A stretch of 7,152 nucleotides of DNA from JAZDLC01 sp043802345 (lineage in GTDB: Bacteria > Planctomycetota > B15-G4 > JADJEK01). The notes under the pieces were generated by a model. It saw nothing but the letters and a program-made list of their open reading frames with translations. It searched no databases and had not been told where the DNA came from. Position 1 is the stretch's first letter. Each line of letters starts with the position of its first letter. Below are positions 1 through 5,089 of the stretch, piece after piece. The translations under genes and the position numbers were made by a program. Location: positions 1 through 7,152 of the forward strand of contig JAZDLC010000450.1 of NCBI GenBank assembly GCA_043802345.1. The letters are read 5' to 3'.

Positions 1-677
1 CCCGCTTCAACCGGGTAGGTTGGCACTACATCGGTTTCCGGGAGACCAAACGCGGCGTAGGGCGCCACCGCGCTATTCTGGGCGCGCAGACCCCCTGAAA
101 AACGCTCGGATTTCGCTCCAACTGCGGAAGTTGGGCTAGCGCCTTCCTCGGCCAGAGACCTCACCTGGATCTCCTTTCCGTCAGGCAGCGCGCGGGCGTT
201 GATCCGGACGTTCAGCAGCAACCCCTGCAGCCCGGCTTCCAGCCCCAGGGCGCAGATGCCCGCATCGCTGACGAGATTCCTGTTCAACCGACCCACCGCT
301 TCCGCGATGATCCGAAGCCCCTCCAGGCAGGCCCGCGCGGCTTCCAGCGGAACACGCATCGCCTCCCGCGTCGCTTCCTGGACAGCCTCCTGGTTCGGTA
401 AAGGATGCCGGTAGGCGTCCCGGAGCCGCCCGTACACCTCGCAGTCCAGAACCGCGGCTTCGAGCAGAGACGTCCGGATCCGCGCCAGACTCGCCGCCAC
501 CGGGCCGCCCGCTTCCTCCTTGCTGAAGCGTGCGGCCATCTCCCCCAGGGCGGCGCCCACCGCCCCGATCAACGCCGCTCCCGCTCCTCCTCCCGGCGTG
601 GGAGACCTCCTGGCGCACGCCTCCACGAATCCGGTGACCGTACCTTCCAGGAGAGAAGCCGGAGTCTCGTCAGTCAT
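1..677 (-). CDS. Cyclodeaminase/cyclohydrolase (FTCD_C) family protein, 3' end outside window
   Basis: The family handles one-carbon folate intermediates in the cytoplasm: formimino-THF cyclodeaminase or methenyl-THF cyclohydrolase. The start is ATG 677-675 and the frame stays open to the left edge (225 complete codons, no stop). Seen in the sequence: the N-terminal glycine-rich motif SPTPGGGAGAAL at residues 25-36 in the usual place for the family, an all-helical body, and the signature VSDAGICALGLEAG at 136-149 leading to LLLNVRIN at 153-160. Family members are usually about 200-210 residues. This one is at least 225, and after about residue 165 it no longer resembles the usual helical C-terminus, being rich in Gly, Ser, Pro and Ala. 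The start overlaps by 8 bases (ATGACTGA, 670-677) the stop of the upstream peptidase remnant, which implies an old translationally coupled pair. The exact reaction cannot be decided; no formiminotransferase domain is visible upstream. Confidence 0.87.
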   Translation of the reverse strand, partial: MTDETPASLLEGTVTGFVEACARRSPTPGGGAGAALIGAVGAALGEMAARFSKEEAGGPVAASLARIRTSLLEAAVLDCEVYGRLRDAYRHPLPNQEAVQEATREAMRVPLEAARACLEGLRIIAEAVGRLNRNLVSDAGICALGLEAGLQGLLLNVRINARALPDGKEIQVRSLAEEGASPTSAVGAKSERFSGGLRAQNSAVAPYAAFGLPETDVVPTYPVEA

Positions 678-873
678 CGCCGCCCGCGCCGATCAGCATT
701 AGAAGGTAGAAGCCCATCTGCAGGATAGCCGACACGGCGGCCGCAACGTAGGTGAGAGCAGCGCCGTTCCGCACGTTCCGGGCCCCGTCCGGTTCCTGAC
801 CCACCAGGATTCCTCCGCTGTCCAGGACGGCCAGAGCCAGGGAGAAGGCGTTGAATTCCACCGGAAGGGTGGT
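670..873 (-). pseudogene. C-terminal remnant of a YugP-like membrane zinc metallopeptidase
   Basis: The frame ends at TGA 672-670. From about 873 downstream it reads TTLPVEFNAF, then a helix containing LALAVLDSGGIL, then NGAALTYVAAAVSAILQ and a hydrophobic tail ending GAGGDD. This matches the C-terminal end of the YugP/zinc metallopeptidase family (peptidase family PF04298), where LPVEF-(D/N)-A and the AALTYVAAA helix are conserved. The full protein is roughly 225-230 residues and carries its HExxH zinc site in the N-terminal half. None of that is present, and upstream of the LPVEF motif no minus frame gives recognisable family sequence. An open frame continues to ATG 1023 (117 codons), but its first ~50 residues look like unrelated translated DNA. 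The gene is therefore 5'-truncated and almost certainly inactive as a protease. It could still be transcribed as a leader for the overlapping downstream gene. Confidence 0.72.
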
Positions 874-1127
874 CCTGGAACCCTCGTGAGAGGCCGGTCC
901 CAGCCCGGACCGTGCTGATTGCGAACAGCTCGCCGCTGGACAGCCTGACAGTCTGTCGCAGCAACCTGTCGTGCCCGACTTGCCCCCAGGCAGATTTCGC
1001 CGTACCCTCCGGGAGACCTCCACCAGTTCACTTCCCCGTGGCTACTCTCTTTTTTCGGGAAGCCGGTCGCCGGTGGAACGTCCAACACATGAATCGGCAA
1101 CCTGCTCCGTAACGGGATTCTCTTCGC
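874..1127. other. Intergenic/junction region upstream of the plus-strand gene
   Basis: This 254-base stretch separates the truncated peptidase from the divergent plus-strand gene at 1128. No convincing coding sequence was seen on either strand. Short open frames exist, but their translations are compositionally arbitrary and match nothing I recognise. It should hold the promoter for the 1128 gene, yet no clear -35/-10 pair was found. A weak imperfect dyad (GACAG, nine bases, CTGTC) lies near 939-957. In-frame TAA lies 18 bases before ATG 1128, and only a poor GGGA-like ribosome-binding sequence precedes that start. Confidence 0.4.
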
Positions 1128-3131
1128 ATGAATACCACCCTGCTCCGTCTTGTCATCATTCTCGTGATTCTCGGCGTCGCTGGCATCTTCGTGACCCAGC
1201 TCCTCAACACCGGCACCTCGGGTCCCGAGGTGCGGGTCACCGAGGAAGCGGCGGTCGTCGAGGAGAGCACCGCGACGGGGCCGCAGGCGGAGGCGCCAGA
1301 AGAGGCGATCCGGGAGATGGCGGAGGCCTCGGAGGCGGTGCGGAAGCAGCAGCCGGACGGCCTGGAGGGCGATTTCCAGACCGGAACGGGAGGTTTCTCC
1401 GGCAGCGTCAAGACGAAGACCGGCCAGCCGATCGCGGACGCGAAGGTATCGCTCTTCGTCGGCCCCACCATGATGACGCTGAGTCTGGAATCCACGCTCA
1501 AGAACACCAACTTGACCACGACGACCGACTCGGATGGCACCTATAGCTTCGACAACCTGCCCCCCCGGAACGACTACGTGGTGGCGGCGGATCACCCCGA
1601 ATACGCGCGCAATAGCCATGGTGGAATCACGGTGCCGGAGAACGACATGATCGTCATCCCCGACGTGATCCTCGGCCAGGGAATGAAGGTCTCCGGTGTC
1701 GTGCGGGCCGCGAAGGGCGGTCCGATCGCCGGTGCCACGGTGGAGCTCTACGACGCCGTGGCCTCCGGATTCCAGAAGACCGGCCAGAAGAAGCCGTTCC
1801 ACTCCGTCCTGACCGACGCCTCTGGCCAGTACGAATTCACCAACATCTCGTTCAACTCGATGGAGGTCATCGCCTCGGCGGAAGGGTATGCCACGGTCGC
1901 GAGGAGCGACGCGAACATCTTCCAGGCCATGGGAGAGCAGTCGGACCGCACCCTGGATTTCGTCCTGAGGCAGGCCACGCAGCTCTCCGGCATCGTCATT
2001 GACGGCCGCAGCAAGCCGATCGCGAACGCCATCGTGAGCGCCATGCAGGTGGGCGTGAAGAACAATCGGGATGGGATGTCAAAGGGGACCGTGCTCACGG
2101 GGGAAGATGGGACATTCCTGTTCGACCGGATCGCGGCCGGGACCTACATCTTGACCTGCATGGCCGAGGGGTATACCGACATGCGCGAGTCCGGCGTGGA
2201 AGCCGGAACGACCGGGGTGACCCTTCTGATGGATCGCAAGGGATCGGTGTCGGGTGTGGTCTACGCTGGCGTCGCCGGTAAGCCGATGACCCAGTTCTCG
2301 CTCAGGCTGCTTCGCTACCGCCCTGACGGACGCCCGTACGGGCTGGCAAAAGCCCAGGTGTTCAACTCGAGCAACGGCACCTTCCTGTATCAAGGGGCCG
2401 ATCCTGGAAGCTACGTGCTGGAGGCGCAGGGCAGGGGGTTCGCCCCCACTCATTCCGGGCCTTTTTCCGTCAAGGGGGACGGCCAGACGACCGAGGGCGT
2501 CACGATCATCATGAGCAAGGGCGGGGAGATCCGGGGAATCGTGGTCTCGACCTCCGGAGAACCGGTTTCGGGCGCTGTCGTGCGACTCAAGGACAACAAC
2601 TACGTCCCGAATCCGCTGATCCTCATCTTCGACTCCCTCCCGGGCGCCGAGGTAAAGAGAAGCCCGCAGAACCGGACGAACTCCAAGGGGGAGTTCGAGT
2701 TCACCATGCTCATCCCGGACACCTACCAGGTGGAAGTGGACATGAAGAAGTTCGCGCCTGCCCGGAGGAATGACGTGATCGTGGTGAAGGATGAGGTCAC
2801 CAATGTGGGCCGCATCACGATTTCCGAGGGCGGTTCCATCAGCGGAGTCTGCCAGGACGCCGCGGGGCGCCCATTCTCCGATACCACCGTCAACGTCATG
2901 GGCGCCGACAACGGTTGGCACGACGTGATCCACCCCGACATCGACGGGTACTTCGAGGTCCCGAATCTGCTGGCGGGTGAGTACACCCTGACGCTGAATC
3001 CGAACTCCCTCGCGGGGGAGCCGATCAACCCCCTGATGCGGGTCCTGGTCTCGAAGGACACGATGCAGAAGGTGCAGGTGCGGGATGGAGGGGACACTCA
3101 GGTGGTCCTGAGGCTGCCGCCGCCGAAGTAG
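1128..3131 (+). CDS. Membrane-anchored protein with six carboxypeptidase regulatory-like domains
   Basis: 667 residues. Residues 5-26 form an uninterrupted hydrophobic segment with one early Arg and no obvious signal-peptidase site, suggesting an N-terminal membrane anchor with the rest outside the cytoplasm. Residues 32-85 are an acidic, Ala/Glu-rich linker. Six beta-sandwich units of the CarboxypepD_reg/CNA-B-like type follow at about 90-170, 187-280, 286-367, 373-462, 467-566 and 570-665. Each opens with a G-x-V pattern such as VSGVV, LSGIV or ISGVC, then a G.PI.(G/N)A.V strand, then a D/N-G-x-(F/Y)-x-F turn (DGTYSF, SGQYEF, DGTFLF, NGTFLY, KGEFEF, DGYFEV), then a G-x-Y strand. No catalytic peptidase motif is present, so the name reflects fold only; cell-surface scaffolding or adhesion is inference. 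The start is fixed by an in-frame TAA at 1110-1112 and the hydrophobic N-terminus. It is the only clear plus-strand gene here. Its final coding bases recur at 3443-3500. Confidence 0.95.
   Translation: MNTTLLRLVIILVILGVAGIFVTQLLNTGTSGPEVRVTEEAAVVEESTATGPQAEAPEEAIREMAEASEAVRKQQPDGLEGDFQTGTGGFSGSVKTKTGQPIADAKVSLFVGPTMMTLSLESTLKNTNLTTTTDSDGTYSFDNLPPRNDYVVAADHPEYARNSHGGITVPENDMIVIPDVILGQGMKVSGVVRAAKGGPIAGATVELYDAVASGFQKTGQKKPFHSVLTDASGQYEFTNISFNSMEVIASAEGYATVARSDANIFQAMGEQSDRTLDFVLRQATQLSGIVIDGRSKPIANAIVSAMQVGVKNNRDGMSKGTVLTGEDGTFLFDRIAAGTYILTCMAEGYTDMRESGVEAGTTGVTLLMDRKGSVSGVVYAGVAGKPMTQFSLRLLRYRPDGRPYGLAKAQVFNSSNGTFLYQGADPGSYVLEAQGRGFAPTHSGPFSVKGDGQTTEGVTIIMSKGGEIRGIVVSTSGEPVSGAVVRLKDNNYVPNPLILIFDSLPGAEVKRSPQNRTNSKGEFEFTMLIPDTYQVEVDMKKFAPARRNDVIVVKDEVTNVGRITISEGGSISGVCQDAAGRPFSDTTVNVMGADNGWHDVIHPDIDGYFEVPNLLAGEYTLTLNPNSLAGEPINPLMRVLVSKDTMQKVQVRDGGDTQVVLRLPPPK
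3071..3128 (+). repeat. 58-base direct repeat, copy A (inside the 3' end of the plus-strand gene)
   Basis: Encodes VQVRDGGDTQVVLRLPPPK, the last residues of the 667-residue protein, ending just before its TAG stop. It aligns without gaps to 3443-3500 (offset 372) with 52 of 58 bases identical. The differences lie in codons for V, G, D, T, L and R; four of six are synonymous. Confidence 0.9.
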
Positions 3132-3205
3132 TGAGGGCGCGGCAGGGCAGGAGCTGGGCGCCGGGCAGGATCAGTCTGCTGGGAGAGGACCAACGGAATC
3201 CGGTC

Positions 3206-3340
3206 CGAGTACGAAACGCGATGCCCGGAGTCACTCGCCTTGCAGGTTCAACGGCAATGCCACCGCCTCCACCGTGGTCGCGTGTTCCACGCCGAGCTCC
3301 TTGTGAATGTGAAGCACGGAGGGGGGACGCTTCGTACTCG
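3206..3340. repeat. Element bounded by 13-base inverted repeats
   Basis: CGAGTACGAAACG at 3206-3218 is the reverse complement, with 12 of 13 matches, of CGCTTCGTACTCG at 3328-3340. The internal spacer is 109 bases. Ten bases of the arm (CGAGTACGAA / TTCGTACTCG) match perfectly, and the right arm merges into the TACTCG hexamer array. The layout recalls a small mobile or repetitive intergenic element, but no target-site duplication or transposase was seen. Confidence 0.55.
3231..3317 (-). other. Short coding-like frame within the repeat element
   Basis: A minus-strand frame runs from GTG 3317 to TGA 3231, 28 codons, with a product beginning VLHIHKELGVEH and ending LPLNLQGE. The open frame extends further upstream through the hexamers without an ATG. 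Amino-acid usage looks protein-like (HKELG, a TTVEAVALPL stretch), unlike the Arg/Pro-rich shadows nearby. It could be the tail of a lost gene, an ORF carried by the repeat element, or chance. No family assignment. Confidence 0.2.
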
Positions 3341-3380
3341 TACTCGTACTCAGTCGCTTTAGCGACGGTACTCGTACTCG
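3335..3380. repeat. TACTCG hexamer repeats flanking a hairpin
   Basis: Three tandem units (TACTCG, TACTCG, TACTCA) occupy 3335-3352. A 14-base stem-loop follows at 3353-3366, then two more TACTCG units at 3369-3380. The units carry the same orientation on both sides of the hairpin. A lone reverse-orientation CGAGTA lies at 3403-3408 and another at 3206-3211. Confidence 0.85.
3353..3366. other. Small perfect stem-loop GTCGC-TTTA-GCGAC
   Basis: GTCGCT and AGCGAC are perfect reverse complements separated by TT. As RNA this would give a 5-bp stem with a 4-base loop. It sits exactly between the two hexamer blocks. It lacks a following T tract, so it is a poor terminator candidate and more likely part of the repeat's architecture. 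Confidence 0.6.
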
Positions 3381-3414
3381 AATCGTGAGCTACCAGGCCC
3401 CTCGAGTACGATTC
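3380..3414. repeat. Inverted repeat GAATCGT / ACGATTC
   Basis: GAATCGT at 3380-3386 pairs with ACGATTC at 3408-3414 across a 21-base loop. The left arm starts at the last base of the final TACTCG unit, and the right arm follows a reverse-oriented CGAGTA unit. This extends the symmetry of the hexamer region toward the kinase gene. Confidence 0.5.
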
Positions 3415-3435
3415 AGCTCGACTCGTCGGTAGGGA

Positions 3436-5013
3436 TCAGATGGGTGCAGGTCCGGGATGGAGCGTACACCCAGGTGGTCCTACGGCTGCCGCCGCCGAAG
3501 GTGCGACCAGCCTCGCGGCGGGGATCAGCAGGTAGAGGAGCGACCCGACTCCCGGCTTCGACCGGAGGCCGAGCCTCCCGCCGTGCGCCCTGGCGATCTC
3601 CCGCGCGATGTGCAGGCCGAGCCCGGTTCCCTGGATCCCGGGCCTCCCCTCCGCGCGCCCGTACTTGCTGAACACGAGTTCCCGGTCCGCCGCGGCGATG
3701 CCGAGGCCGTTGTCCCGGATCCCCAGCAGGTAGCCGGCCCGGGTGGGCCGGCCGCGAAGCTCCACGAACCGCTTCCCGGTCCCCTGGTGGTGGTACTTGA
3801 TGCCGTTCCCGACCAGATTCGAGATCAGCGACGTCAGGCCCTCGAGGCTGCCCCGAACGCGGGGGAGTTCGGAGGCGATCGAGAGTTGCACCCCCTGCTC
3901 CCTTGCCACGCCCGCCATCCGGCGAAGCACTCCCTGAGCCACCTGGTCCAGGTCGACCTCCCGCGAAAGCAAGGTCCCGGAGTCGGCCTGCTTGAGGCGG
4001 GCGGCGCACTCATCGAGGAGGCCGCCCATGTGGCCGACCACCTCCTTCGCCAGCGACAGCGCTCCGCCGTTCCCTGCGGAGCCGCCCGCCATCAGGAAGA
4101 TCGCGTTGGAGAGGGCCGCCAGCGGTTTCCGGAGATCGTGCACCGTGCGCTGGGTCGTCTCCAGCAGGTCACTCTGCCGGCTGGCCAAGAGGTTCCGTTC
4201 CTCCACCATCGACCCGGCCAATGCGGCGAGTTCGACTCCGGCCAGCAGCGCGTCTTCCAACAGCGCGCCGGGAGAGCCGGTACTGCCGCCGGCCGACCCG
4301 GGAACCAGGACGACATGTCTCTTCTTCGTCTGGTCGGAGTCTTCAGGCGCCCGTGATCGGATCCCGACCAGCGCGTCCTCCATCGCGGCAACCGTCGTCT
4401 GCAGGTCGAGGCCGCGCTTTTCCAGGCCGTACTCGGTATGCACCTGTTCGATGACCAGCAGTAGCGCCTGACGGAAGGTCTCGAACACTCCAGCACCCAC
4501 CAGCGCCGTGGCCTCGAACTGCGGCAGCCCTCGCAGGTTCAGCCTGCGCTGCATCGCCTCCACAGGATGGGCCCGCGGATGGTCCCGCTTGTTGAACTGC
4601 AGGACGACCGGCACCCTCTCCGGGTTCATGCCGAGGCTCCGCAGGCTGTGTGCCAGGTTCTCGAGCGACGCCCGGTTGGCGTCCTGCCGGGCCGGGTCGG
4701 AATCGGCCACGAAGATGACACCGTCACACCCCTTGAGAACCACCCTGCGGGTCGTGTCGAACTGGACCTGCCCCGGGACCGTGAAGCCCTGCACCCGTAC
4801 CTGGTACTGGTCCAGCAGCCGGAAGCGGAGCGGCAGGTAGTCGAAGAAGAGCGTGCTATCGATCCCGGTGTTGACCGAGAGCAGGCTCTCGCTGCCGCCG
4901 GGGTCGAGAATCGCCTGCACCTGCTGGAGATTGGTCGTCTTGCCCCCAAACGCGGGGCCGTAGTAGACGAGTTTCAGGTTGATGCTCTTGTCGACGGGGT
5001 TGAAGAGGCCCAT
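3436..5013 (-). CDS. MglA-like GTPase fused to a histidine kinase
   Basis: 525 residues, probably cytoplasmic (no membrane segment). Residues 1-195 are an MglA-type Ras-like GTPase: P-loop GPAFGGKTT 19-27, switch I region STLFFDYLP 53-61, TVPGQ 78-82 in place of DxxG (the MglA signature), and NKRD 141-144. A linker at about 196-260 and a helical segment lead to a DHp-like region with H-box VHDLRKPLAAL (His292, presumed phosphoacceptor). The ATPase domain has N-box NLVGN 399-403, G1 DNGLG 434-438, F-box VFSKYG 446-451 and G2 GTGLGLH 462-468, so the kinase core is complete; no receiver domain is attached. ATG 5013 is supported because MGLFNPVDKSINLKLVYYGP aligns with the usual MglA start. The predicted model is a GTP-state sensor driving kinase output, which is inference. 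Oddities: Ser53 replaces the MglA arginine finger, and residues 506-525 are antisense read-through of a paralogue remnant. It lies 76 bases downstream of the exported protein gene. Confidence 0.93.
   Translation of the reverse strand: MGLFNPVDKSINLKLVYYGPAFGGKTTNLQQVQAILDPGGSESLLSVNTGIDSTLFFDYLPLRFRLLDQYQVRVQGFTVPGQVQFDTTRRVVLKGCDGVIFVADSDPARQDANRASLENLAHSLRSLGMNPERVPVVLQFNKRDHPRAHPVEAMQRRLNLRGLPQFEATALVGAGVFETFRQALLLVIEQVHTEYGLEKRGLDLQTTVAAMEDALVGIRSRAPEDSDQTKKRHVVLVPGSAGGSTGSPGALLEDALLAGVELAALAGSMVEERNLLASRQSDLLETTQRTVHDLRKPLAALSNAIFLMAGGSAGNGGALSLAKEVVGHMGGLLDECAARLKQADSGTLLSREVDLDQVAQGVLRRMAGVAREQGVQLSIASELPRVRGSLEGLTSLISNLVGNGIKYHHQGTGKRFVELRGRPTRAGYLLGIRDNGLGIAAADRELVFSKYGRAEGRPGIQGTGLGLHIAREIARAHGGRLGLRSKPGVGSLLYLLIPAARLVAPSAAAAVGPPGCTLHPGPAPI
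3443..3500 (+). pseudogene. 3' remnant of a paralogue of the carboxypeptidase-regulatory-like gene (repeat copy B)
   Basis: This 58-base tract encodes VQVRDGAYTQVVLRLPPPK, 17 of 19 residues identical to the end of the 667-residue protein, at 52/58 base identity. The plus frame has no stop after the final Lys codon (AAG is followed by GTG instead of TAG), and nothing upstream in that frame resembles the rest of the family. The bias to synonymous change implies the copy diverged while still coding, so it descends from a paralogous gene whose body is missing. It now lies antisense to the last 20 codons of the minus-strand GTPase-kinase gene. Confidence 0.75.
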
Positions 5014-5089
5014 GGAGTATCCAAGACAGTCTGCCTGGGCATCTATCGACCCTGGCGGGCGCCGAATTCAACCGATTCCAGATCACACT

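Larger units (their letters stand above)
3132..3435. other. Repeat-rich intergenic region between convergent genes
   Basis: About 304 bases lie between the TAG of the plus-strand gene and the stop of the minus-strand kinase gene. The stretch holds a 13-base inverted repeat (3206-3218 with 3328-3340), TACTCG hexamers, a small stem-loop, a second inverted repeat (3380-3386 with 3408-3414), and a short coding-like minus frame. An 85-codon plus frame beginning at 3131 was judged spurious: its product is Arg/Pro-rich and ends in the hexamer-encoded SYSYSYS. No classic terminator (GC stem followed by a T tract) was found. Confidence 0.7.

Noticed and set aside
699..1802. Long minus-strand frame (367 codons) opposite the start of the plus-strand gene
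   Set aside because: It is antisense to the well-supported multi-domain gene at 1128-3131, its product is Arg/His/Gly-rich with no domain pattern, and it runs out of frame through the peptidase remnant.
2079..2933. 284-codon minus frame inside the plus-strand gene
   Set aside because: Antisense shadow in high-GC DNA; composition is rich in His, Arg, Gly and Asp with no recognisable motif, while the plus strand carries regular beta-sandwich repeats.
3353..3366. Hairpin as a bidirectional transcription terminator for the convergent genes
   Set aside because: The stem is only 5 bp with no T tract on either strand; it is better explained as part of the hexamer repeat.
3335..3380. CRISPR array
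   Set aside because: The repeats are contiguous 6-base units without unique spacers of 25-40 bases, and no cas genes are present.
3131..3388. 85-codon plus frame starting at the stop codon of the 667-residue protein gene
   Set aside because: Its product is Arg/Pro-rich and ends in translated hexamer repeats; no ribosome-binding site and no coding character.
3457..4356. 299-codon plus frame opposite the kinase
   Set aside because: Antisense to the HisKA/HATPase coding region; low-complexity Arg/Pro/Gly product.
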